This document shows positions 1 to 7,681 of a stretch of DNA of 41,559 nucleotides, piece by piece. The position numbers were made by a program, and so were the translations under genes. Source of the stretch: JBJKRF01 sp046704785 (GTDB lineage: Bacteria; Chloroflexota; Anaerolineae; Anaerolineales; Villigracilaceae); contig JBJKRF010000138.1 in assembly GCA_046704785.1 (NCBI GenBank), positions 1 through 41,559 on the forward strand. Direction: 5' to 3'. Numbering within the stretch: the stretch's first letter is position 1; every line of letters begins with the position of its first letter. Under the pieces are notes generated by a model, which worked only from the letters and a program-made list of their open reading frames with translations, was not told the DNA's origin and did not search any database.

Positions 1-6
1 GGTGAG

Positions 7-78
7 TGCCGGGGGTGAGATTTGAACTCACGACCAAGGGCTTATGAGTCCCCTGCTCTGCCACTGAGCTACCCCGGC
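7..78 (-). tRNA. tRNA with CAU anticodon (probably tRNA-Met)
   Basis: Read on the minus strand this folds as a complete cloverleaf. There is a 7-bp acceptor stem GCCGGGG/CCCCGGC, a D-arm with GAGC/GCTC pairing, an anticodon loop CTCATAA, and a T-arm GTGAG-TTCAAAT-CTCAC. The discriminator base is A and the 3' CCA is not encoded. The 5' end is not initiator-like, so elongator Met is the simplest reading. A lysidine-type Ile(CAU) tRNA cannot be excluded by eye. The last pair of the anticodon stem (31-39) is an A-G mismatch. Confidence 0.93.
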
Positions 79-101
79 GTGGGTAGAGCGGGGAGATATT
101 A

Positions 102-734
102 CTACGGCCCGATTTTTTTGTCAACAGCAGCGAGCCGTTTCCAAATTGGAACACGGTAATGCACAGGTAAAGCCAACATCACCACCAATGTAATTACCAG
201 AATGAAAATTGCCTCTGGCAGTGCACTTCCCACCAATATCAGATAACCGCGCCAAACAGGTATGCCCGGCCCGGCGATCCCTTGCAGCAGGCTGGGGACG
301 AAGAGACCGCTACACAGCGTAAACGTTGCCACCAAAACCAGGTAATACCCGAGAATACATTTAAACCAGTCCAACGCAAAACGCCTTACTCGCTCACGGT
401 TATCGACATTCCCGTAAATCCAACCGATAGCGCATCCGGCAAGGGTATGCGCCAACAGAACAAACCAGTGCAGCAATGGATTCGTAAAAGGAGAATAAAG
501 AGCTGAAATGCAACCGGTCAAGGCGCCACCGACGGGGCCACTGAAGACCGCCCCAAGCACCACAAAAATCTCACGACTGTCCGCAGAGATACCATAAGCC
601 GGAAGGATCGGCACCCGCATATCGGCCAATTGGGTGCTCATTCCAATCAGTCCAAAGGTCGCAGCGATCAGAATCACTTGCGGAGAGACATAGGCCCGGC
701 GTGACAAAGGCGCTGTGTCGCCGACGCTTTTCAT
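102..734 (-). CDS. Five-TM membrane protein, LytS 5TM-like or ECF S-component-like
   Basis: A 210-residue protein with five likely membrane helices (about residues 19-37, 53-80, 88-108, 124-148 and 164-192) and a short basic C-terminus. The second segment (ADSREIFVVLGAVFSGPVGG) resembles the five-TM sensor region of LytS-type kinases and the membrane subunits of ECF vitamin transporters. No kinase, GGDEF or other output domain follows. The gene ends about 24 bp before the tRNA on the same strand. There is no Shine-Dalgarno before the ATG; a TATGCT hexamer lies 6 nt upstream, so the message may be leaderless. Ligand and role are unknown; the family assignment is by resemblance only. Confidence 0.75.
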   Translation of the reverse strand: MKSVGDTAPLSRRAYVSPQVILIAATFGLIGMSTQLADMRVPILPAYGISADSREIFVVLGAVFSGPVGGALTGCISALYSPFTNPLLHWFVLLAHTLAGCAIGWIYGNVDNRERVRRFALDWFKCILGYYLVLVATFTLCSGLFVPSLLQGIAGPGIPVWRGYLILVGSALPEAIFILVITLVVMLALPVHYRVPIWKRLAAVDKKIGP

Positions 735-740
735 GGTGTC

Positions 741-770
741 AGCATATCACATTTGCACAGGCGATTCCAA
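741..770 (-). promoter_or_regulatory. Promoter of the 5-TM gene (extended -10, leaderless start)
   Basis: On the minus strand: TTGGAA (765-770), an 18-nt spacer, then TATGCT (741-746) preceded by TGA (extended -10). The ATG begins 6 nt after the -10, where transcription would be expected to start. The rest of the gap to the SlyD gene (771-1022) holds no further gene I can support. Confidence 0.5.
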
Positions 771-1022
771 GAGGCAGCTTGGACCTATCGCAGCCAATGA
801 TCTGAGAAATTCAGGGGAAATAGTCCCCTTTCGGGCATTCGACAACTATTTCGCCGTAAAACGCAGTACAATCGACCCGGTTTGTTTTGTCGATGTGTGC
901 CATTCCGCTGCTAAAAGCATGTTTTCCAGGAGCCGTTGTGGGGGGATGATTTTTGTAGGGTGGTTCACGTCTGACCCAAATGACGACTTTCCTGAAGATA
1001 TCGAGCTGTGAAAGGAGACAAA

Positions 1023-1520
1023 GTGAGTGACGAGTTAAAAGTACAAAATGGACAGGTTGTATCGATGGACTACACATTACACGTAAACGGTGAACTCCTG
1101 GATACATCAGAAGGACGTGAGCCCTTGGAATTTCTGCAAGGCTCCGGAAACATCATTCCAGGCCTGGAACGTGAGTTATACGGCATGGTGATCGGGGAGA
1201 GTAAAGACGTAACGGTGGCCCCGGCCGATGGTTATGGCACGGTCGATCCACAGGCTTACGTCGAAGTGCCGCGCAACCAGTTTCCGGAAGAGATCCCAAT
1301 GAAGACCGGTACCGAGATTCAGGTGCGAGATCAATCCGGGCAACCGATGTATGCGCGCATCGAAGAAGTTGGCGATGAAACCGTCAAACTGAACTTCAAC
1401 CACCCATTGGCCGGCAAAGAATTGCAATTCAACGTCAAAATCGTCCGCCTGCGCAGCGCAACGGACGAGGAGGTCAACCACGGTCATGCCCACAGTCCGG
1501 GCCATGAGCACCAACACTGA
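1023..1520 (+). CDS. slyD: FKBP-type peptidyl-prolyl isomerase, SlyD-like
   Basis: This cytoplasmic prolyl isomerase/chaperone has the SlyD layout. An FKBP half-domain (VSMDYTLHVNGELLDTS) leads to GSGNIIPGLERELYGM, then an insert-in-flap region (about residues 70-130) and the returning FKBP strand. The C-terminus is histidine-rich (HGHAHSPGHEHQH), as in SlyD proteins that bind nickel or other metals. I chose the GTG at 1023 because AAAGGAG at 1011-1017 sits 5 nt before it; an in-frame GTG at 1008 lies upstream of that ribosome-binding site. The gene is monocistronic and ends in a strong bidirectional hairpin. Confidence 0.93.
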   Translation: MSDELKVQNGQVVSMDYTLHVNGELLDTSEGREPLEFLQGSGNIIPGLERELYGMVIGESKDVTVAPADGYGTVDPQAYVEVPRNQFPEEIPMKTGTEIQVRDQSGQPMYARIEEVGDETVKLNFNHPLAGKELQFNVKIVRLRSATDEEVNHGHAHSPGHEHQH

Positions 1521-1530
1521 GTCACAAGCA

Positions 1531-1560
1531 AAAAGCTCTGCCGGTGGGCAGAGCTTTTTT
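1531..1560. terminator. Bidirectional rho-independent terminator
   Basis: A 12-bp stem (AAAAGCTCTGCC/GGCAGAGCTTTT) with a GGTG loop is followed by a T-run, and the complementary strand also ends in a T-run. It lies between the convergent SlyD gene and DUF92 gene and can serve both. Confidence 0.9.
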
Positions 1561-1601
1561 GTATATCCATCACGGGCCTCATAGAATCACCACACGCCGC
1601 A

Positions 1602-2390
1602 TCAGAAAAGCAACACGACCAGCACCGCAAACATTCCACAACCAAAATTGACCCAATCGTTATCCAACCAGCGCCAGCCGCGTTTGTGCGTTGTGAGGAT
1701 GCCGCAAGTATGCAGGGGATGTTGTTCGGTTTCTTTCTCACAACGTGGACAATAATAAATCGCCTGGAAGGTCGCGCCCAGGAATGAGTCGAACAGGGAA
1801 CCGAGCCAACCAGCCAGGCCGACGAGCAATCCCATCGTCCAGGGAACAGGCTGCGGGGAGAACGCGACGGCCAACGCCCCGATCAAGCAGGAGCCCGCCA
1901 GGGCCACCAGCGTCCCCGTCAGCGAGACGCCGCCCGAGGTGCCTTTTTCGACAACCTGTAGCGGGTTGACAATCCTGCGTGGTGGACGCGGGTCGAGCAC
2001 GCCCAGTTCCGTGGCCCAGGTATCGGCGTTGACGGCAGCCAACGAGGCGGCGAAGGCCATCCAGACCCAGGGCGCAACAGGGTACAGGAAATGCAAGGCG
2101 GCGAAGAGCGTCGCCAGCGCTCCATTGCCCAGCACCTGTCCGGCGTCGCGTTGTCCGCCCTTGGAAAATTTTTCGTTCAGGCCGCTTTTCCGCCCTTTGA
2201 AAGCGCGTGTCAAGGCACTGGATGAAATAAAAAAAGTCAGCAACAGAATGGCCCATTGCCAGCCACCGATGCCAAAAATGATTGCGCCCACCACAACAGC
2301 CGCCCACGCACCGGAGCGGCTCAGGCTGTGAACGCGGTAAGCCGTGTAGGCAACGAGAAGGGCGATGAAAAAACCAGCCAGAAACTGCAT
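1602..2390 (-). CDS. DUF92 family integral membrane protein
   Basis: A 262-residue polytopic protein of the DUF92/TIGR00297 family. The family includes plant VTE6, which phosphorylates phytyl phosphate, so an isoprenyl-phosphate kinase role is possible but unproven here. Family hallmarks visible are the loop RDAGQVLGNG, the motif NADTWATELG, the segment KGTSGGVSLTGT, and a cytoplasmic tail with a CxxC...C pattern (YYCPRCEKETEQHPLHTCG) followed by GWRWLDNDWVN. About seven hydrophobic segments are present. The ATG lies one base after the stop of the upstream gene, so translation is likely coupled. It is the last gene of the bactofilin-led run and ends at a shared terminator. Confidence 0.88.
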   Translation of the reverse strand: MQFLAGFFIALLVAYTAYRVHSLSRSGAWAAVVVGAIIFGIGGWQWAILLLTFFISSSALTRAFKGRKSGLNEKFSKGGQRDAGQVLGNGALATLFAALHFLYPVAPWVWMAFAASLAAVNADTWATELGVLDPRPPRRIVNPLQVVEKGTSGGVSLTGTLVALAGSCLIGALAVAFSPQPVPWTMGLLVGLAGWLGSLFDSFLGATFQAIYYCPRCEKETEQHPLHTCGILTTHKRGWRWLDNDWVNFGCGMFAVLVVLLF

Positions 2391-2391
2391 G

Positions 2392-3294
2392 TCAGGCGGG
2401 GGTGGTCAGCAGGAAATATACACCAAAGACAAAGAACAACGAAGACAGCGCGCTAGAGGCCCAGACGACCAGCGCGATCAGGCGTTGGTCGTCGCGTCGG
2501 TAGAAATACAGACCAACCGACCAGCCGACCACAAATAGCAGGGCGCTCAAAATTGGCAACAGGATCAACTGCAAGCCTGGCACCACACCCTGCGGTTCTT
2601 GCAACGAAGTAAAGCCCAACGGGACACGCTGCAGGCCGGGGATGAGCATAGTCACCCAGACGAACACACCAACGTTCAGAAAAGCCCCCAGCAACCACAG
2701 ATAACGCACCAATGAACTCTCCCAGGCGCGAGCCACCACAAAAGACGGGTACTGTGAATGGATCTCGCCGGGGTTCAAGCTGCCCATTTCGATGGCTTTC
2801 TGGAAAGCCGTCACGAAGGCTGTGGGATCCGCCGGGGAAATGGCATAGACCTTCTGGGCCGTTGCCACGAACAGAATCGTATCCGCCTCGGCAGCCATGA
2901 ACTCCACGTCGCCCACATCAGGGTGGCGCACCGTGCCCAAAATTCCGCCTGGCAGACTGAAGCGTGGCAATGAAATGGGCGCCACCAACCCCTGACGCGG
3001 ACGCACCCATTCCACGTCGGCCACAGGAATATCTTCGCGGCGCAAGCCCCACACCAGGTGCAGGCTGTTACGGTCGAGCAGATAGGCACTGTGCACCAAC
3101 GCATAGACGCGATACCCCAGCAACGGCAGGGGCAACAACGTCACCAGGAAAAGCAGCACCAACAGCATGAAAATTACGCCCACCTGCAACTGGAACAAAA
3201 AGACCAGCGAGGCCACGCTGACCGCCGCCAGCACCACCATCGAGACGATGTGGATGATCAGCCCACGTTGACGATAAGGAGGAAACTCTTGCAT
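2392..3294 (-). CDS. Membrane protein with PH-like domain
   Basis: A 300-residue protein. Two N-terminal membrane helices (about residues 12-33 and 36-58) precede a soluble domain of about 120 residues (about 65-190). That domain has the look of bacterial PH domains: YLLDRNSLHLVWGLRREDIP, then VEWVRP, then a late FVTAFQKAIEMG helix. Three or more further helices fill the C-terminal third (about 192-212, 240-262, 273-297). No catalytic motif is visible. It sits 5 bp after the aminotransferase and directly before the DUF92 gene. The PH assignment is by pattern and could be checked by a profile search. Function unknown. Confidence 0.75.
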   Translation of the reverse strand: MQEFPPYRQRGLIIHIVSMVVLAAVSVASLVFLFQLQVGVIFMLLVLLFLVTLLPLPLLGYRVYALVHSAYLLDRNSLHLVWGLRREDIPVADVEWVRPRQGLVAPISLPRFSLPGGILGTVRHPDVGDVEFMAAEADTILFVATAQKVYAISPADPTAFVTAFQKAIEMGSLNPGEIHSQYPSFVVARAWESSLVRYLWLLGAFLNVGVFVWVTMLIPGLQRVPLGFTSLQEPQGVVPGLQLILLPILSALLFVVGWSVGLYFYRRDDQRLIALVVWASSALSSLFFVFGVYFLLTTPA

Positions 3295-3299
3295 AAAGT

Positions 3300-4475
3300 T
3301 TAGCCCTCGTGAAGCGCCGCGCGAATCGCCCGGCAGACCTCTTCCACCTGCGCTTCGCTCATCACGCTGCTAAAGGGAAGCGCCAGCCCACGCCGTCCCA
3401 GGTCTTCCGTTACCGGAAAATCCCCCTCGCGATAACCGAAGCGCTCGCGCATGTAGGGCTGTAAATGGATGGGCAGGAAATAGGGCCGCACCGGAACGCC
3501 ACGCGCTTCCAACTTTTTTGCCAGGCTCGCGCGGTCGAGGCCCGCTGCCAGACGAATGACGTATACGAACCACGACATGCGCGTGGTCGCGGCCTCTACA
3601 TGGGGCGCTTCGACGCCGGCGATCTCGCTCAAACGCTCCTCGTACCACCCGGCCACTTGCTCTCGTTTCGACAAGAATTCGTCTAGCCGGGCCAGTTGCG
3701 TCACCCCCAGCGCCGCCGACATCTCGTCCAGGCGATAGTTGTAGCCCAGATAGGTATGCGAAAGCCAGGTATCGCCGGGAGCGCGGCCCTGATTGCGCAG
3801 CGCGCGCATCAAATCGGCAGCGGGGTCATCGTCGGTGACGATAATCCCGCCTTCACCGGTGGTCATCTGCTTGTTGGGATAGAATGCGAACACGGCGCTA
3901 TCGCCCAGCGTGCCGGCTTTGCGTCCTTTGTACGTTGCGCCTAACGCTTCGCAGGCGTCTTCGATGATCTTCAAGTGATGCCTGCGCGCCACCTCCTGCA
4001 ACGGATCGTAGTCGGCAGGCTGACCAAAGACATCGACGGGCAGCAGCGCCTTCAGGGTTCCCCCGTCGCCGCAGCCCTGGCGGGGCAGCCACTTCCGGGC
4101 CTGCGCGCCGCCTGTGGCCAAATCTTGCGCCGCAGTGGCCACCAACTCTGGGGAGAGATTACCGGTCCGCGGGTCCACATCGACAAAAATCGGCACAGCC
4201 TGCTCGAAGAGCAGCACGTTGGCCGAGGCCACGAACGAGAAAGGCGTGGTAATGACGTAATCGCCGGGGCCGATGCCCGCAGCGCGCACGCACAGGTGCA
4301 GCCCGGCGGTACCGGCGTTGACGGCAACGGCGTGCTTCCGGCCGATGAAGGCGCTGACGGCTTTTTCGAAAGCGACCACCTGGGGACCGATGCTCAAAAT
4401 GGGCGTCTCGAGCACATCCAGCACGGCCCGGCGGTCGGCATCGTTGAGATCGGGGGAAGACATGGGAATTTTCAT
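3300..4475 (-). CDS. DegT/DnrJ/EryC1/StrS family PLP aminotransferase
   Basis: Fold-type I sugar aminotransferase of about 391 residues. It opens with the family-typical KIPMSSPDLNDADRRAVLDVL. AVNAGTAGLHL is the phosphate-binding region, IEDACEALGA carries the Asp that contacts the PLP nitrogen, and FYPNKQMTTGEGG carries the Schiff-base lysine (about K202). The C-terminal PYFLPIHLQPY region is also typical. Such enzymes aminate NDP-keto-sugars, so a link to the rfbB product nearby is plausible, but the two genes are not adjacent. I start at 4475, where GGATGG precedes the ATG, rather than at the in-frame ATG 12 bp upstream, which has no ribosome-binding site. An insertion of about 20 residues (near 120-140) precedes the LLPVDVFGQ strand. 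Confidence 0.92.
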   Translation of the reverse strand: MKIPMSSPDLNDADRRAVLDVLETPILSIGPQVVAFEKAVSAFIGRKHAVAVNAGTAGLHLCVRAAGIGPGDYVITTPFSFVASANVLLFEQAVPIFVDVDPRTGNLSPELVATAAQDLATGGAQARKWLPRQGCGDGGTLKALLPVDVFGQPADYDPLQEVARRHHLKIIEDACEALGATYKGRKAGTLGDSAVFAFYPNKQMTTGEGGIIVTDDDPAADLMRALRNQGRAPGDTWLSHTYLGYNYRLDEMSAALGVTQLARLDEFLSKREQVAGWYEERLSEIAGVEAPHVEAATTRMSWFVYVIRLAAGLDRASLAKKLEARGVPVRPYFLPIHLQPYMRERFGYREGDFPVTEDLGRRGLALPFSSVMSEAQVEEVCRAIRAALHEG

Positions 4476-4506
4476 ACGACCATCCACTCGGCAGGGGCAA
4501 AGGCCC

Positions 4507-5706
4507 CTAGCGGTTTTTTATCCATTCGACGACATGGGAAAGCGACACGGCCTGACTCTCGCTCTCCATGCGGCTTTTCAATTCTACCATTCCGTTTTGC
4601 AGGCCGCGCTCTCCCACCGTCAGGCGCAAGGGGCAGCCGATCAGGTCGGCGTCGTTGAATTTGACGCCGGCGCGTTCGTCGCGGTCGTCGTACAACACCG
4701 TCAGACCGGCGGCGCTCAAGTCGGCGTACAACCCGTCAGCGGCGGAGGCGGTATCGACGGTTTTCCCCGGCAGCCAGAGCAAGTACACGTCGAACGGAGC
4801 CACAGCCGCGGGGAGTCGTAGTCCTTTCTGGTCGTGGAAGACTTCGGCCAGGGCACGCAAAATGGCGTCGAAACGGAACGCGATTCCGGCGGCGAGCAAA
4901 TCCGCCGGAGATATTTGCAGCGCAGCGCCACAAAGCGGACAGCCATCGCCCGCTGCCGGCAGGATCAAGTCGGTGACGAGTTCGGCGCGGTAATCGCGCC
5001 CGTAGTTGACGTTCTTCAGGTGATAGCCGTGTTCGTTGGCTCCGGCCACCAGGTTGGCAGATTGCGGAATCAGGTCATCGACCACGACAAGCGCATTTCG
5101 CACACCGAGGGGCGAGGCGTAGCCGGGCACCGCGCCGCAGGTCGCGATTTCTTCGTCCGTTGCCTTGCGCAGCGCGCCGACGGCCTGCGCCAGCTTGGCT
5201 TCGCTCAGCGTTCCATCGCCGCGCACAACGGCAAAGATAAACTTGCCATCGCTCAAGCGCGTAAACATCAATGCTTTGGCGGTCATCTCCTTGGGGACGC
5301 GGAGAAAAGCCGCCAGCGCCTCGATGCTGCTACACTCCGGCGTGCGGATTTTCTCCAGGGGCGCCGGTTCCTGCGCCGGAAGCGCAGATTTTCGGGAAGG
5401 AGCCCGTTCGCGCCGGGCAGTGAATCCGCAGCCTGGGCAATGGACGAGTTCCAGTTCGCCGCTTGGTTGGCTGAAGAAGAATTCGTCTGCGGCGACGAGC
5501 ACCGGCAGTTCGAGAGAATCAAAAAAAGCCGCGCCGGATTCGCGCGCGGCCAGCGCCTGCAAGCGTTCGAGACTACGCTGCCCTAGCGGCAAAGGCTCGC
5601 CGCTGCGCGAGAAATAATTGGCGCGCAACAGCCAGGCCTGTCCCGGCGCGCGCACATTGGCAGGCATTTCACGTTCGGTCTGAATGGAAAGTTCTCGGTA
5701 GCGCAT
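4507..5706 (-). CDS. Prolyl-tRNA synthetase paralogue lacking the catalytic core
   Basis: A continuous 399-residue ORF that aligns with pieces of bacterial ProRS. Residues 1-50 match the ProRS N-terminus (AWLLRANYFSRSGEPLPLGQ). About residues 70-100 resume at the CPGCG segment that normally follows the core. About 118-245 is the INS/YbaK-type editing domain, with the conserved lysine near K144 (MTAKALMF). About 256-262 has the second CPLCG. About 285-399 is the anticodon-binding domain (APFDVYLL onward). Motif 2 and its surrounding ~140 residues are absent, and the motif 3 region (normally MGCYGIGVSR-like) is replaced by AFRFDAILRALAEV. It should not activate proline. A trans-editing or tRNA-binding role is inferred. 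A complete ProRS presumably lies elsewhere. Confidence 0.85.
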   Translation of the reverse strand: MRYRELSIQTEREMPANVRAPGQAWLLRANYFSRSGEPLPLGQRSLERLQALAARESGAAFFDSLELPVLVAADEFFFSQPSGELELVHCPGCGFTARRERAPSRKSALPAQEPAPLEKIRTPECSSIEALAAFLRVPKEMTAKALMFTRLSDGKFIFAVVRGDGTLSEAKLAQAVGALRKATDEEIATCGAVPGYASPLGVRNALVVVDDLIPQSANLVAGANEHGYHLKNVNYGRDYRAELVTDLILPAAGDGCPLCGAALQISPADLLAAGIAFRFDAILRALAEVFHDQKGLRLPAAVAPFDVYLLWLPGKTVDTASAADGLYADLSAAGLTVLYDDRDERAGVKFNDADLIGCPLRLTVGERGLQNGMVELKSRMESESQAVSLSHVVEWIKNR

Positions 5707-5739
5707 GAGATTGAAGGCAAGCGTTGTGAAGGGGATTCG

Positions 5740-6177
5740 TTAAGGCTGCGAGGGTTCGATGGGGGGCGCTTCCGGTTCGGGGCCCAGGCCGAGATCGACG
5801 GTATCCTCCATGCGAATCTGCCCACGTAAGAAAGCGCCGTCCTCGGTCACGAAGGAGGTCGTGACCACATCGCCCCATACACGCCCGGTGGCGCGAATCT
5901 CCAGTTTTTGGGTGGTGATGTTGCCCCGCACGGCGCCGGCGACGATGACCGTATTGGCGCGGATGTTTTCACAGGTTACGCGCCCGCTCTCGCCAACGAC
6001 CAACATACCGTGCAGACCAATCTGGCCCTCGAACGACCCTTCGATGCGTACGCCGCCCGAACCGCTGATGCCCCCCTGCCAGATAACGCCCGGCCCCAGC
6101 ACCGATGTGATCCGTTCCACGGCCTGGACGACGGCAGGCGGGTTGGTTGGTTGGGTAGTTGAGTTTCGTTTGAACAT
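5740..6177 (-). CDS. Bactofilin family polymer-forming protein
   Basis: 145 residues. A short disordered N-terminus is followed by the bactofilin beta-helix domain (about residues 30-125). Short repeating hydrophobic/glycine rungs are visible: GVRIEGSFEGQIGLHGMLVV, GRVTCENIRANTVIVAGAVR, GNITTQKLEIRATGRVWGDV. A proline- and acid-rich tail ends the protein. Bactofilins self-assemble into membrane-associated filaments that organise cell shape or envelope enzymes. It is the first gene of the compact minus-strand run into the ProRS-like gene (33 bp gap). A TATACT hexamer lies 12 nt before the ATG and may be its -10. The family call is firm; the cargo is unknown. Confidence 0.9.
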   Translation of the reverse strand: MFKRNSTTQPTNPPAVVQAVERITSVLGPGVIWQGGISGSGGVRIEGSFEGQIGLHGMLVVGESGRVTCENIRANTVIVAGAVRGNITTQKLEIRATGRVWGDVVTTSFVTEDGAFLRGQIRMEDTVDLGLGPEPEAPPIEPSQP

Positions 6178-6234
6178 ACGATTCAGTTCAGTATACCGGA
6201 AAATTTATTGCCGTTCAGCATCGTTCCCTTCGCG

Positions 6235-6269
6235 CAGAAAAAACAAAGGGCGCGGATATTCCGCGCCCT
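6235..6269 (-). terminator. Rho-independent terminator after fabI
   Basis: On the minus strand, a perfect 9-bp stem GGGCGCGGA/TCCGCGCCC with a 3-nt loop is followed by TTTGTTTTTT. It lies about 20 bp after the fabI stop and closes the rfbB-to-fabI gene run, separating it from bactofilin. Confidence 0.92.
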
Positions 6270-6288
6270 ATTTTATCATCTAAGCCAC

Positions 6289-7092
6289 TTATTCGGCTTT
6301 CTGCTCTTTCATCGCGGCCGGTTCGGGCGAGGCCATGATGTTGTAACCGCTGTCCACATAAAGGATTTCGCCGGTCACATGTGAAGCCATCTCCGAACAC
6401 AGGTAGAGCGCCGCATTGCCCACATCGTCGGTGGAGATGTTCTCGCGCATGGGCGCCATCTCGGCAAAGCTGCGATGCATATCGCGGAATCCGCTCACGC
6501 CCATGGCTGCCAGCGTGCGCAGCGGACCGGCTGAAATAGCGTTCACACGAATCCCCTGCGGGCCAAAATCATGCGCCATGTAGCGGGTGGAGGCCTCCAA
6601 AGCGGCCTTGGCCACGCCCATCATGTTGTAATTCGGGGCCACCTTCACCGAGCCATAATACGTCAGGGTCAGCAGGGCCGCGCCCGGACGCAGGATGGGC
6701 TGGAAGGCGCGCGCCAGCCCTACGAACGAGTAAACGCTGATGTCCATCGCCAAGTGGAAGCCGGCACGGCTGGTATTGTAGAAATAACCCTGTAACTCGT
6801 CCTTGTTGGCAAAACCGATAGAATGTACCAGGATGTCGATCTGGCCGAACTGCTTGGCCGCTTTCTCCGCGACGGCAGCAATCTGCTCGTCGGAGGCCAC
6901 ATCACACTCTTCGACGAAATCGACTCCCAACTGCGCTGCCAGCGGTTTGACGCGCTTTCCCAACACTTCGCCAGCATAGCTGAAACCCAGGTTTGCGCCC
7001 TCGCGATGGAAAGCCTGCGCAATCCCCCAGGCGATTGATTTATCGTTGGCGATACCGAAGATCAATGCATTTTTGCCCGATAAAAGGCCCAT
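6289..7092 (-). CDS. fabI: Enoyl-[acyl-carrier-protein] reductase (NADH), FabI
   Basis: The last reductive step of type II fatty-acid elongation. The 267-residue protein has the FabI-type SDR pattern. The nucleotide loop is LIFGIANDKSIAWGIA, with SIGFANKDEL after the central strand. The catalytic Y-x6-K is visible as Y155 and K162 in PNYNMMGVAKAALEA, which is diagnostic of FabI rather than ordinary YxxxK SDRs. The conserved NAISAGPLRTLAA segment follows. I start at the ATG at 7092 because AGGAGGAG precedes it; the longer reading frame adds 32 residues unlike any FabI. It follows the glycosylase gene by 19 bp and ends at a strong terminator. Confidence 0.96.
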   Translation of the reverse strand: MGLLSGKNALIFGIANDKSIAWGIAQAFHREGANLGFSYAGEVLGKRVKPLAAQLGVDFVEECDVASDEQIAAVAEKAAKQFGQIDILVHSIGFANKDELQGYFYNTSRAGFHLAMDISVYSFVGLARAFQPILRPGAALLTLTYYGSVKVAPNYNMMGVAKAALEASTRYMAHDFGPQGIRVNAISAGPLRTLAAMGVSGFRDMHRSFAEMAPMRENISTDDVGNAALYLCSEMASHVTGEILYVDSGYNIMASPEPAAMKEQKAE

Positions 7093-7111
7093 AGCTCCTC
7101 CTAAAAGTGAA

Positions 7112-7681
7112 TCAAATCCGCGCCAGAAAGCGCCACGGCTTGGATTTCCACGGCTCTGGCACACTATATAAACCCACGCGTGGCCCAATCGTCACGCGCT
7201 CGTCAGGGATTGGGGAACCCGCTTCGATCCACAGACCACCCGACGGCTCCGTCAGATCAACGCCATTCTGCGCCCTATCGATGCTCAACGCCTGTGTCAG
7301 CTTGGCCGGCCCGTCATACGAGTCGAACTTACGGCGAACGCGCATCAGCGTATGCCCTTCAATGGGCGAAATGGCGCGAATCAACACCGCCGCCGGGAAA
7401 GCCTCCGCCTCGGTAACGGCATTCAACATCCAGTGCATGCCATACGTGAAATAGACGTAGGCGACGCCACCCGGCCCGTACATGACCGCCGTCCGCAGCG
7501 TTTTCCCGGCTTTGGCATGGCAGCCCAGATCGGACTCCCCCACATAGCCCTCCGTTTCGACGATGGTTCCCGCCAGCCGGACGCCGTCCAGCACACGCAC
7601 CAGCCGCGCACCGAGCAATTCGCGCGCCACCACCAGGGTATCACGCTCGTAAAACGAACGCGGAAGCGGCCTAGCCGCCAT
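7112..7681 (-). CDS. DNA-3-methyladenine glycosylase (AAG/MPG family)
   Basis: Base-excision repair enzyme that removes alkylated purines. At 189 residues it is normal for the bacterial AAG family. It contains the catalytic loop VETEGYVGESDLGCH: the general-base glutamate is E44, the intercalating tyrosine Y46 and the pocket histidine H55. The usual alanine between the Glu and Tyr is glycine here. MYGPGGVAYVYFTYGMHWMLN and VLIRAISPIEG follow as in the family. The start overlaps the end of the histidine-phosphatase gene by 11 bp, so expression is coupled. There is no functional link to its glycan-gene neighbours that I can see. Confidence 0.93.
   Translation of the reverse strand: MAARPLPRSFYERDTLVVARELLGARLVRVLDGVRLAGTIVETEGYVGESDLGCHAKAGKTLRTAVMYGPGGVAYVYFTYGMHWMLNAVTEAEAFPAAVLIRAISPIEGHTLMRVRRKFDSYDGPAKLTQALSIDRAQNGVDLTEPSGGLWIEAGSPIPDERVTIGPRVGLYSVPEPWKSKPWRFLARI

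Noticed and set aside
811..1107. 98-codon minus-strand frame upstream of SlyD
   Set aside because: It overlaps the SlyD gene, has no ribosome-binding site and no recognisable features.
3975..4658. 227-codon plus-strand frame
   Set aside because: It overlaps the aminotransferase and ProRS-like genes on the other strand and has no domain-like pattern.
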